From positions 84,718 through 148,717 of the forward strand of contig JASJDM010000012.1 in the NCBI GenBank assembly GCA_030065125.1: a stretch of 64,000 nucleotides of DNA, read 5' to 3'. Position numbers and translations under genes: made by a program. The notes beneath the pieces were generated by a model. The model searched no databases and was not told the origin of the DNA. It worked only from the letters and a program-made list of their open reading frames with translations. Shown here piece after piece: positions 33,126-40,989 of this stretch. This DNA comes from Lysobacterales bacterium (GTDB lineage Bacteria > Pseudomonadota > Gammaproteobacteria > Xanthomonadales > SZUA-38). Positions within the stretch are counted from its first letter, which is position 1. The number at the start of each line of letters is the position of its first letter.

Positions 33126-34751
33126 ATGACGGCAGGGAACCCGGTATCGCTCGTCGCTCTTTGGCTGGTGCTCCTGGCCTTCGCCGTCAGCGCCGACCCG
33201 GAGGTGATCGACGAGGCACAGCTTGAAGCCGATGGCGTGCGTATTGGCGAAATCGTGCTGCTCAAGCACGACGTCTTCGACACATCTGACCCGCGGGAAG
33301 ACAAGGCCCCCTACCGGCTGGCCAATAAGCTCCATATGGACACCCGGGACGACGTGATCACCCGGCAGATCCTGCTGAAGCCCGGCGACCTCTACTCCCG
33401 GCGCCTGGTCGACGAGTCAGAACGTATCCTGCGCGGCCGCCGGTACCTTTACGACGCCTCCATCGTGCCCGTCAACCTCCGGGATGGCCGGGTTGACCTG
33501 CTGGTGACCACCCGCGACGTATGGACTCTGAAGCCCAGTCTCTCGGTCAGCAGAAAGGGAGGTGAGAACAAGAGCAACACCGGTTTGGAGGAGAGAAACC
33601 TGCTTGGCCGCGGCCAGGAGCTCAGCCTGTCGCGGACCGATGATGTGGACAGGGAATCCAATATTTTCCTGTTCCGTGACCCCCATATCCGCGGTAGCCG
33701 GATGTCCGCCACAGTGCGCCTGGAGGACAACTCCGACGGCCATTCTTATCGGGTGTCTGCCTCAAGGCCTTTCTATTCGTTCGACACAACCTGGTCAGCG
33801 GGGTTTTCATTGCTGGACGATGAGCGCATTACAACACTGTATTCCCTGGGCGATGAAGCAGCAGAGTACCAGCATGACCGGAGCCTTTATCAGCTCTCCT
33901 GGGGCTGGTCGGCGGGCCTGGTGGAAGACTCGGTGCGTCGGTACTGGGTTGGCCTGGTCCATGACGACAACGAGTTTTCGGCCGTCCCGGACGGGACCCT
34001 GGCGGTGGTGGTCCCGGAAGACCGCAAACTGATTTTTCCTTTTGTCGCGTTTGAATGGCTGCAGGACGACTACGTCACCACCCGGAACAAGGATCAGATC
34101 GGTCGCACCGAGGATTTCTACATGGGGGCGCGGTTGACCGGTTCCCTGGGAGTTGTCGCTGACGCGCTGGGATCAGACCGGGACGCCCTGATCTACTCGG
34201 CGACCCTGGGCCGGGGATTCGGCTCCATTGAATCCAGGGCCCTGCTGGCCACGATCTGGGCCAGCGGGCGCCAGGAAAGCGGGACCTCAGCCAATGCGCT
34301 GGTCGGTCTCAATATGCGCTACTACTGGCAGCTATCGGACCGGCGTATGGTGTTCGCCACCGTCGAGGCCTCCCGGGGTCACAGGCTGGACATCGACAAT
34401 GTGATGGAACTGGGCGGTGACACCGGCTTGCGGGGTTACCCGTTGCGCTATCAGACGGGTGAATCCAGGGCGCTGCTGACCCTCGAGCAGCGATTTTTCT
34501 GGGACTGGTATCCCTGGCGCCTTTTTCGGGTAGGCGGTGCGATGTTTGCCGACGTCGGACGGGTCTGGGGGACCAACTACACCGGCGAACCGGACCAGGG
34601 AACATTGAAAGACGTGGGAATCGGGCTGCGTTTCGCGCCAACCCGCTCCGGCCATCGAAAAATGGTCCACCTGGATATCGCCTTTCCGCTGGACGGCGAC
34701 GGTTCCATCGACGATGTCCAGATCCTGCTCGAGTCCAGGTCGGGATTCTGA
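33126..34751 (+). CDS. Omp85/BamA-superfamily outer-membrane barrel with one POTRA-like domain
   Basis: 541 residues with a signal peptide (VALWLVLLAFAVSA). Residues 35-125 contain a POTRA-like unit (ITRQILLKPGDLYSRRLVDESERILRGRRYLYDASIVPV, with a beta-alpha-alpha-beta-beta pattern). The remainder is a beta-barrel with alternating strands. GGDTGLRGYPLRY carries the RGY form of the conserved Omp85 loop-6 VRGF/Y motif, and the protein ends in a C-terminal Phe (ESRSGF), as outer-membrane barrels do. It is too short for BamA or TamA, with one POTRA only, so it is a minor family member possibly handling secretion or lipid/protein insertion for the local exported proteins. It is followed after 11 bases by a membrane protein, likely in the same operon. 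Confidence 0.83.
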   Translation: MTAGNPVSLVALWLVLLAFAVSADPEVIDEAQLEADGVRIGEIVLLKHDVFDTSDPREDKAPYRLANKLHMDTRDDVITRQILLKPGDLYSRRLVDESERILRGRRYLYDASIVPVNLRDGRVDLLVTTRDVWTLKPSLSVSRKGGENKSNTGLEERNLLGRGQELSLSRTDDVDRESNIFLFRDPHIRGSRMSATVRLEDNSDGHSYRVSASRPFYSFDTTWSAGFSLLDDERITTLYSLGDEAAEYQHDRSLYQLSWGWSAGLVEDSVRRYWVGLVHDDNEFSAVPDGTLAVVVPEDRKLIFPFVAFEWLQDDYVTTRNKDQIGRTEDFYMGARLTGSLGVVADALGSDRDALIYSATLGRGFGSIESRALLATIWASGRQESGTSANALVGLNMRYYWQLSDRRMVFATVEASRGHRLDIDNVMELGGDTGLRGYPLRYQTGESRALLTLEQRFFWDWYPWRLFRVGGAMFADVGRVWGTNYTGEPDQGTLKDVGIGLRFAPTRSGHRKMVHLDIAFPLDGDGSIDDVQILLESRSGF

Positions 34752-34762
34752 ATCTCACCGGC

Positions 34763-35464
34763 ATGCCGCACGTACGCTATCTTCCCATAGCAATTTTCCT
34801 GCTGCCCTTTGCCGCGGCCAATCTGGCCTGGCTCATGTCCACGCTGAATGGCAGCATCCCGGTCTGCGTGCCCTACTGGGAGGGATGCGTCAGCATCAGC
34901 GGTGCAGCGCGGCAGGTGCCGACCATCTACCTGTTCCGCGGACTGGTGATTCCCGGCGCGGTCCTGACCGGGGTCTTCTGGCTGCTGGTTCTGCGCTGGC
35001 TGGCGTCCGCTGATGGCCAATCGAGGTTTCACCGGGTCACCCTGACCCTGCTGGGGCTGGCGGGTTCGGCATTCCTCATCGTCTACGCAATCACCCTCGG
35101 CACGGATACCGCCGCCTACCGGCTTATGCGCCGCTATGGCATCAATCTTTACTACGGCCTTACCTATCTCGCCCAGGTGATGCTCGCCGGACAACTCCTG
35201 GCATATGCCCAGCAGATGGGGCTGCCGCGCTGGATTCCCCGCTGGAAGGTGGGCATCTGCGTCCTGACCCTCCTGCTGGGACTGGCCAGCGTGTTCATCA
35301 AGGAGTGGGCAGACGATCGCCGGATCATGGGCAACATCTTCGAGTGGAACCTTTCCGTGCTGCTGGTGGGTTACTACCTGCTCAGTTTCCTGGCCTGGCG
35401 AACCAGCGGATTCGCTGGCAGGTCGCAGCGGCGCGGCCCCGGTGACGGCCCGGCTCGGGAATAG
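34763..35464 (+). CDS. Frag1/DRAM/Sfk1-like membrane protein
   Basis: 233 residues and about six membrane helices. An extracytoplasmic loop after helix 1 holds CVPYWEGCVSISGAARQVPTI, a pattern (SISxxGR-like) of the Frag1/DRAM/Sfk1 family, and RRIMGNIFEWNLSVLLVGYYLL near the end matches the family's final helices (FEW). The molecular role of bacterial members is not known to me. It starts 11 bases after the barrel protein and probably shares its transcript. Located in the inner membrane. Confidence 0.65.
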   Translation: MPHVRYLPIAIFLLPFAAANLAWLMSTLNGSIPVCVPYWEGCVSISGAARQVPTIYLFRGLVIPGAVLTGVFWLLVLRWLASADGQSRFHRVTLTLLGLAGSAFLIVYAITLGTDTAAYRLMRRYGINLYYGLTYLAQVMLAGQLLAYAQQMGLPRWIPRWKVGICVLTLLLGLASVFIKEWADDRRIMGNIFEWNLSVLLVGYYLLSFLAWRTSGFAGRSQRRGPGDGPARE

Positions 35465-35482
35465 GTCGTCAGCGACTGCGGG

Positions 35483-36763
35483 CTACCGCGCGGGGCTTTC
35501 AAAACTGTTGGCGAAGATGACTTCGACCTGGCCCGGGCCGCCCAGCAGGCGGAGCACGCCATCCGTGGCGTCCAGGTCCTCTTCCGCGCCGTCAGCGGCG
35601 ACCATCACCAGCTGACCCGTTCCGGCGGTTGCCGACGCGGGCAGCGTTGACCAGCCCGCGGCCGGAGAGTGGAACCACCACTGGGTCGATGGGGCCACCG
35701 CCAGCGGCATCACAGTGGTCAGGTCGATGATGGCGGCCGTATCCACACCGGTCACGTCGAAGCTGAAAAATCCGTGGGGGAAGTCGCCCCCTTCAGGTTT
35801 CAGCGTGGGCAACAGGGCTTCGTCGATGGCCTCCAGGTTCTCGATGGTGCCCAATTCGGTGCTGAAGGCAGCGTCGCCGGTCCCGGTGGCCGTGGGCACG
35901 CTGAGAGGCGAGGGCAGCGTAATGTCGTTGGAGGCCGCGGCGTAGGTCCATCCCGTGGCCGGCAGGTTCGGATTGGTCGTATCCGGGACGATAGGGTTCT
36001 GCGTTTCGTAGTTGAAGGTGCTGGCAAAATCCGCTTCGGCGTTCTTGAACGCATAAGCGCCCATTTCCACCTGCACGGAGTTGAACACGCTGGGTCCCGG
36101 CGGCACCGGGTTGTAGCGAAACTGGGTGAAGGTAAAACGCACGGGTATCCTGACTTGGATAGTGAAGTAGCCGTCAACGGCCGTGCTGGCAACGCCCCAG
36201 ATCCTCATGCTGCCATCTTCGGCCGCAAAGATATTGTTGAACGGATGGGTGCCACCCGTGGTGCCGAACAGGATCGCCTGGTTGCCGCTCTGGCCCATTT
36301 CGAGATAACCCGCGATGGCATCCTGGAAGGCCGGCCCATATCCCACCACGTTGACCCCCGCACTGGCCGATGCGTCCTGCCGGATGCGCATGACGCCGCT
36401 CAGGACAAAGCGGTGAACAAAAGTCCCGGTGCCGTTATCGGCAAGCAGCAGGTTGGATTTGTCGATGTAGTCGCGCCAGGCAGAGGTGCCCGTTGACTGA
36501 TCGAAGGGCTGGATTCCATTGACGATTTTCGCACTGGCCCGAAGGCGGCCAGGTCTTGCCTCTCCAAAGCCCACGTTTTCACCGACCGTGTCCAGGTAGG
36601 TCGCCACCAGCGGCGGCGTCGTTTCGAAAACATTGCCGGCGGCGTTGGGGAATGCTTTGCCGCCTGCGCTGACCGACGGATCCTGGCCCGAGGCGGGCAT
36701 TGAGATAAACAGTAGAAGGACCGCGATGTGAATCACGCATAGAAAATAAGCGGACCGGGTCAC
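35483..36763 (-). CDS. Secreted choice-of-anchor-U-like protein with IFANSFE tail
   Basis: 426 residues. A GTG at 36763, six bases after GGGGGAGAAG, gives a clean signal peptide (RSAYFLCVIHIAVLLLF...ASG); the frame continues to ATG 36793. The body is beta-rich and unrecognised (TGGTHPFNNIFAAEDGSMR, FTIQVRIPVRFTFTQF). The last 130 residues resemble the choice-of-anchor U domain: FPHGFFSFDVTGVDTAAI, WWFHSPAAGW, LVMVAADGAEEDLDATDGV and LLGGPG. Domains of this class sit just before a C-terminal sorting signal whose type varies; here only VEVIFANSFESPAR follows. That makes the IFANSFE tail a candidate for the sorting element. Convergent with the Frag1-like gene; an outer or secreted location is likely. 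Confidence 0.75.
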   Translation of the reverse strand: MTRSAYFLCVIHIAVLLLFISMPASGQDPSVSAGGKAFPNAAGNVFETTPPLVATYLDTVGENVGFGEARPGRLRASAKIVNGIQPFDQSTGTSAWRDYIDKSNLLLADNGTGTFVHRFVLSGVMRIRQDASASAGVNVVGYGPAFQDAIAGYLEMGQSGNQAILFGTTGGTHPFNNIFAAEDGSMRIWGVASTAVDGYFTIQVRIPVRFTFTQFRYNPVPPGPSVFNSVQVEMGAYAFKNAEADFASTFNYETQNPIVPDTTNPNLPATGWTYAAASNDITLPSPLSVPTATGTGDAAFSTELGTIENLEAIDEALLPTLKPEGGDFPHGFFSFDVTGVDTAAIIDLTTVMPLAVAPSTQWWFHSPAAGWSTLPASATAGTGQLVMVAADGAEEDLDATDGVLRLLGGPGQVEVIFANSFESPAR

Positions 36764-36906
36764 TTGCTTCTCCCCCTTAGAGCCGAAACGCATAAGCCAA
36801 CCTCGCCTGGAGACGCAACACTGATCTATCTGTGGGCGGCGGGCAGCGAGTCAAATGCGGGAATACCGAGGGCACGGCTGCCCGGTGTGAAAAACGTTGC
36901 TGGATT

Positions 36907-37887
36907 TCACAGCTGGTGCGTTGCGCCGTTCCCGGCCGATGCCTCGATAGCCTGGTCTTTCTCCATCCAGATGGATTCCAGCCAGTCTTTCAGCTGCCGC
37001 TTCGCTTCAGGGTTGCCTCTGAAGTCCACGCCGAGAAGGCCCGGATCAATGGGCCTGAGGACTGCCTGGACCTTAATCTTCGGAACCTGCCCGGATACCA
37101 GCTGCCAGAAGGTCGGTGCGCCGCCGGGGTAGGTGATGGTCATGTCAATGGCGGACTGCAACGCGTCTTCAAAGGAATAGAGCACCTGACCAATGCCGCC
37201 GAAGCGTGGTTTCAGCAAATGGCGGTAGGGCGAATCCTGCCGGCTGTGTTTTTCCCTGCTGAACCGCGTCCCCTCGGGAAAACACATCATGGCCACCGGG
37301 ATGAGCTTCAGCTTTTCACAGGCCCTGGCGGCGTTCTCCAGGTCCTTGAATCGCAATTGCGGGTTCTTCAGCAGCTGCTGGCGGCTGTGGCGGCGCAGAA
37401 AGGGAAAATCCAGCGACCACCAGGCCAGGCCCAGAAAGGGTACCCAGATCAGTGACTGCTTCAGCATGAACCGAAGGAACGGCGCCCGCCGGTTCAGGAC
37501 AAACTGCATGGCCAGGATGTCGACCCAGGACTGGTGGTTGCACAGCACCAGGTAGCGCCCCTGGCGGTCCAGGTTTTCCGGCCGCTGGATATCCCACTGC
37601 ATGCTCCGATAGTGGCGCAGCACGCAATTATTGCCCGACACCCACAGTTCACCCAGGACAGACAGCCAGCGGTTGATGGCATTGGCAATGGTCCCCGGTG
37701 GAGTGATGCCTTTGAAGATCGCCATGACGCCCATGACCAGGGCGAGGACGATGGTGTTGAAGGAGATGAACAGCAGTGCTGCTGATCCCTGCAGCGCGTA
37801 GCGAATGCGTTTCACGGATCTTGGCGCACGAAAAGGATGCGAACGCTGGCTGTCCAGTCGCCACACACCCCTGCAGGTAACAACCAT
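36907..37887 (-). CDS. yihG: 1-acyl-glycerol-phosphate-type acyltransferase, YihG-like
   Basis: Up to 326 residues. It closely follows, from memory, E. coli YihG along its length: a membrane helix near the N-terminus, motif I YLVLCNHQSWVDILAMQF (NHQSWVD equals the NHxxxxD acyltransferase catalytic box), PFLRFMLKQSLIWVPFLGLAWWSLDFPFLRRHSR, motif III CFPEGTRFSREKH, and ending LESIWMEKDQ. It should transfer an acyl chain to the sn-2 position of a lysophospholipid at the inner membrane. ATG 37887 gives an extended N-terminus; GTG 37815 (MKRIRYALQG) would give about 302 residues, nearer the E. coli length. No strong ribosome binding site decides. Ends 143 bases from the anchor-U gene start. Confidence 0.9.
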   Translation of the reverse strand: MVVTCRGVWRLDSQRSHPFRAPRSVKRIRYALQGSAALLFISFNTIVLALVMGVMAIFKGITPPGTIANAINRWLSVLGELWVSGNNCVLRHYRSMQWDIQRPENLDRQGRYLVLCNHQSWVDILAMQFVLNRRAPFLRFMLKQSLIWVPFLGLAWWSLDFPFLRRHSRQQLLKNPQLRFKDLENAARACEKLKLIPVAMMCFPEGTRFSREKHSRQDSPYRHLLKPRFGGIGQVLYSFEDALQSAIDMTITYPGGAPTFWQLVSGQVPKIKVQAVLRPIDPGLLGVDFRGNPEAKRQLKDWLESIWMEKDQAIEASAGNGATHQL

Positions 37888-38094
37888 GGCGGAATCTGTT
37901 TCTGCTTAATCGTGTAAACCTTCGTCAGGGAAGCCGGCTGCACGCAATTATAAAGCGAAATCCCCACAGCTTCCGGCGTGGTCAGGATTTCGTCGGTATC
38001 TGAGCCCTCTCCATCCCAGATGTCCTCGGCCTGGCGCGGTATCGGTGCCGTTCGCGCATGAATGGACATCGCCGCCAAGTTCAGGAGATTTGCG

Positions 38095-39522
38095 ATGTCC
38101 ATGGCTGCAATGCCGGCGCTGCTGGCGAGCGCAATGCTGGCCGGTCCATCGGATTGGGAACTGATCAGCACGCCCACCTTTGAGACGCTGAACGGCATCA
38201 GCTCCTCCAGCCCGGATTTTGCCATTGCCGTGGGGAACGCCGGCGCCATCGTCCATTTCCTGGGAAACGACAGCGGGACCCTGGTCTCCTCAGGCACGGA
38301 CGTCAATCTGTTTGACGTTTATACCTCGGCGCCCGATCGCGCGGTGGCTGGCGGAGAAGACCTGGTGCTGCATTGGGACGGCAGCGCCTGGTCGCCCCTG
38401 GTGGAATCCATGGTTGGCAACATCTACACGCCGGTATGGGAAAACCCGGAGCAGAACACCGTCTTTTACGGCGCGCCTGGCGGCTTTTCCCTGGTGTGCC
38501 GGGCGGATTCCGATACGGGTGGAAATCAGGCCTGCCGAACGTTTGTTGACACCGCCATGGCGTTCTGTGGATCCAGCGATGACACAAAGGTCATCCTTGA
38601 CACCGGCGCCATCTGGCACATCGACAATTTCCTGAGTGATCCGGTGGACCCGTTGTCCACCGAGCCGCTGGTGCCGCGGGCCGGGCTTGACCTGAGCGCG
38701 GTATGGGTTCCTCCGGGAGCCTGCCTCCCCGGACCCTTCGCTCCCACCAGGCTCTTTGGAATCAATATCAGGTCCCAGTTCTATGAATTCAGTGACGGTG
38801 CCTGGTCGTTCATGGGCGTGACAGTGCCCGCTCAGCAGACCATGAGCTGGCTTACGGGGTCAGGGCCGGACAACGTCATCGCTGGAGGCTTCGAACCCAT
38901 GACGATGAAAGGGCCTGATCCGAATCGGGGTGTCATCTGGCTTTATGACGGCAATTCCTGGCAGCAGGATGGCACCCTTCCTCCGGGAACTCCTGGCCTG
39001 GCTGACGTGGACTATGCCTACGAGTTCAGCACTCTGGTATTTGAAAACGGTTTCGAAGCGGTGGCGGTCGGAAAATCCGACCCTGTTTCCGGAGAATCCG
39101 TGCGCCTGCGGGGCGCGTCAGAAGGGGGCGCCACAATCAGTAATTCGCGGCTGGGACCCAACCGGCGCGCTGACTTCGAGATGACCGTCACCCCGGTTGC
39201 CATGACTCCGGCGCCGGGGTTTCAGCTGGCGCTGCGAAATAACGGGCCCGATACGGCCTCCGCCAACTATGTGCTTCTCGGAGGAGCAAACAACCTGCGG
39301 CAATCCACATGCCCCAATTCAGAAATTGAGGGCAGCCTGGCAGGCCCCAGAGCATTTGGCAGCTTAACCATGACCCCGGGCCAGGAGGTTTTGTGCTTTT
39401 TGGCCACTGCCCAGGATCCCGTTGAACCCTTCGTCTACAACATCCAGCCCATTGATGCGACGGATCCCAATTGCAAAAACAACAGCAATATCAGGAACCG
39501 CCAGATCCGGGGCTGCGAGTAG
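38095..39522 (+). CDS. Exported propeller-like protein with CARDB/DUF11-like C-terminal domain
   Basis: 475 residues from ATG 38095, chosen for AGGAG seven bases upstream; the signal peptide is MSMAAMPALLASAMLA. Residues 25-340 look like a six-bladed propeller with motifs such as AIAVGNAGAIVHF, AVAGGEDLVLHWDGSAW, VILDTGAIWHI and GVIWLYDGNSW. The last 130 residues are an Ig-like DUF11/CARDB domain (ADFEMTVTPVAMTPAPGFQLALRNNGPDTASANY, EVLCFLATAQDP). Near residues 315-321 comes VFENGFE, similar to the tails of neighbours but internal and probably coincidental. It ends NRQIRGCE without such a tail. Function unknown; probably secreted. The 207 bases upstream, to the acyltransferase, hold nothing I recognise. 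Confidence 0.72.
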   Translation: MSMAAMPALLASAMLAGPSDWELISTPTFETLNGISSSSPDFAIAVGNAGAIVHFLGNDSGTLVSSGTDVNLFDVYTSAPDRAVAGGEDLVLHWDGSAWSPLVESMVGNIYTPVWENPEQNTVFYGAPGGFSLVCRADSDTGGNQACRTFVDTAMAFCGSSDDTKVILDTGAIWHIDNFLSDPVDPLSTEPLVPRAGLDLSAVWVPPGACLPGPFAPTRLFGINIRSQFYEFSDGAWSFMGVTVPAQQTMSWLTGSGPDNVIAGGFEPMTMKGPDPNRGVIWLYDGNSWQQDGTLPPGTPGLADVDYAYEFSTLVFENGFEAVAVGKSDPVSGESVRLRGASEGGATISNSRLGPNRRADFEMTVTPVAMTPAPGFQLALRNNGPDTASANYVLLGGANNLRQSTCPNSEIEGSLAGPRAFGSLTMTPGQEVLCFLATAQDPVEPFVYNIQPIDATDPNCKNNSNIRNRQIRGCE

Positions 39523-39571
39523 CGCAATCAGTGTCTGGCGTCGCGGCACCGTACCGAGAAAGCCGTTCCCG

Positions 39572-40942
39572 TCAGTCTGGCACCGCCTCCAGACTGTCGG
39601 AAAAGATGAACGGATCCGGGCCGATGAATCGCGCTGCGCCAAATTGCTGGGACGTGCGTTCGACATTTTCCGTGTAGCCGGACACCAGTATGCGGGTTCC
39701 GGTGTCGTTGACCGAAACGTGTTGAGGGAAGTCCGTGGGCTGGTCGCCGAAACGAAAGGTCACGCCTGCGCCATTATTGAAGTTCGGATCCATGCGACCG
39801 TCCTGCAGCAGCACGGCGAGCACCCCGTCCCGAAACTCAAAGCCCAGACCCCCGTATTCCCCGGAGCCGGTGACGTAGAGCTTGCCTGCGGGACCCAGCG
39901 TGATCGCGGCTGCGCCAGCCACGGTGGTCCCGAAGTCGACGGTGGCGATGCCGTCGTCGGAAAAGCCGGGATCCAGGTTGCCATCCGCGGTCAGGCCGAT
40001 GACCGTCACCTCCTGGGTGGTCTCATTGGGCCTGGTGCCCGCGCCAAGGAAGATCCGACCGCTGCCCGTTGCCCGGGCGATGCCGGGGGCATTGTCGCCA
40101 AAACCCGCGCGGTCGTACTGAAATACCCCACCCGTGCCAAAGCTGGGATCCAGCGCGCCGTCGCTGGTCAGTGCGAGGACCAGGACATCCGTATCCCCCT
40201 GGGCGTTGGTGCCGAAGCCAGTGACCAGGATCTGGCCCTCCTGGGTGACGACGGCCTGGCGCCCGTAGTCCAGATCACCCGCCAGGTCATAGGTGAATGT
40301 GCCCCCGGATCCGAAAGTATCGTCCAGCGTGCCGTCCTGCAGGAACCGGGCGACCCCGAAGTCGTAGGTGGTGCTGTCAAAGCCCGTGCCCGAAATCAGT
40401 CCGACCCCGATCACTTTCCCGTCTGGCTGCTCGGCAAGGCCAAAGATGTAGGCCAGCTGCTTGTTGAATTCCACCTGCTCGAATTCTGCCCGCCGGATGC
40501 CGGATTGCTCGATCTGCAGTGCGTTGAAAAACCTTGGAATGCCGCCGCAAGTGGATTGAATGTAGCCGCCAGCCAGGTAGTCCCCGCCGCTCAGACGCAT
40601 AGCCGTGAGAAAACGGCGTGGCACCGAGCAGCCAAATGCCTGGCCCTCAAAGCGGGTCATCGTGTCCTCGGTGCCATCGGGTGCCAGGCGCAACATGATG
40701 GCTTCGCCGTTTTGAGGTAGGCCATCGTCGGAGTAGCCGAACAGCACGACGTCGCCGTTGTTCTCAAGGAAACCGGCTGCTCCGTAGTCCCGTTCCGCGA
40801 TCTGGATCCCGAGCGCACCGTCGCCGCCAAACTCCGCATCCAGGTTCAGGAGTTCCCCGCCGACCACGGCCGGGGTTGCGGTACCGCCCGCAGTGGCCGA
40901 TGCGCTGATCAGCATCAGGGTTGCCAGTGTCCATTGCTTCAT
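39572..40942 (-). CDS. Secreted delta-60-type beta-propeller protein with IFSDSLE tail
   Basis: 456 residues. ATG 40942 is chosen because GGAG lies seven bases upstream and a signal peptide (MKQWTLATLMLISASATA) follows; the frame extends to 40993. Repeats of about 55 residues carry the delta-60 propeller pattern: LDAEFGGDGALGIQ, DGTLDDTFGSGGTFTYD, DGALDPSFGTGGVFQYD, DGNLDPGFSDDGIATVDF and DGRMDPNFNNGAGVTF, each followed by a strand of the form DGxILVTG or GKLYVTG. The protein ends PFIFSDSLEAVPD, a variant of the IFxDGFE tail with Leu for Phe. Function unknown. It lies 47 bases after the xylanase stop on the same strand, so it is likely co-transcribed with it and perhaps surface-exposed. Confidence 0.82.
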   Translation of the reverse strand: MKQWTLATLMLISASATAGGTATPAVVGGELLNLDAEFGGDGALGIQIAERDYGAAGFLENNGDVVLFGYSDDGLPQNGEAIMLRLAPDGTEDTMTRFEGQAFGCSVPRRFLTAMRLSGGDYLAGGYIQSTCGGIPRFFNALQIEQSGIRRAEFEQVEFNKQLAYIFGLAEQPDGKVIGVGLISGTGFDSTTYDFGVARFLQDGTLDDTFGSGGTFTYDLAGDLDYGRQAVVTQEGQILVTGFGTNAQGDTDVLVLALTSDGALDPSFGTGGVFQYDRAGFGDNAPGIARATGSGRIFLGAGTRPNETTQEVTVIGLTADGNLDPGFSDDGIATVDFGTTVAGAAAITLGPAGKLYVTGSGEYGGLGFEFRDGVLAVLLQDGRMDPNFNNGAGVTFRFGDQPTDFPQHVSVNDTGTRILVSGYTENVERTSQQFGAARFIGPDPFIFSDSLEAVPD

Positions 40943-40989
40943 TTTGTATCTCCAGACATAAGTAATTGGGTTGGGTAGTAACGGGCCGT

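Noticed and set aside
39037..39057. VFENGFE inside the exported propeller protein as another tail motif
   Set aside because: It is some 155 residues from the C-terminus, between a propeller and an Ig-like domain, so it is probably a chance match rather than a tail.
39422..40720. A 432-codon plus-strand open frame
   Set aside because: Antisense to the delta-60 propeller gene, which has repeats, a signal peptide and a ribosome binding site.
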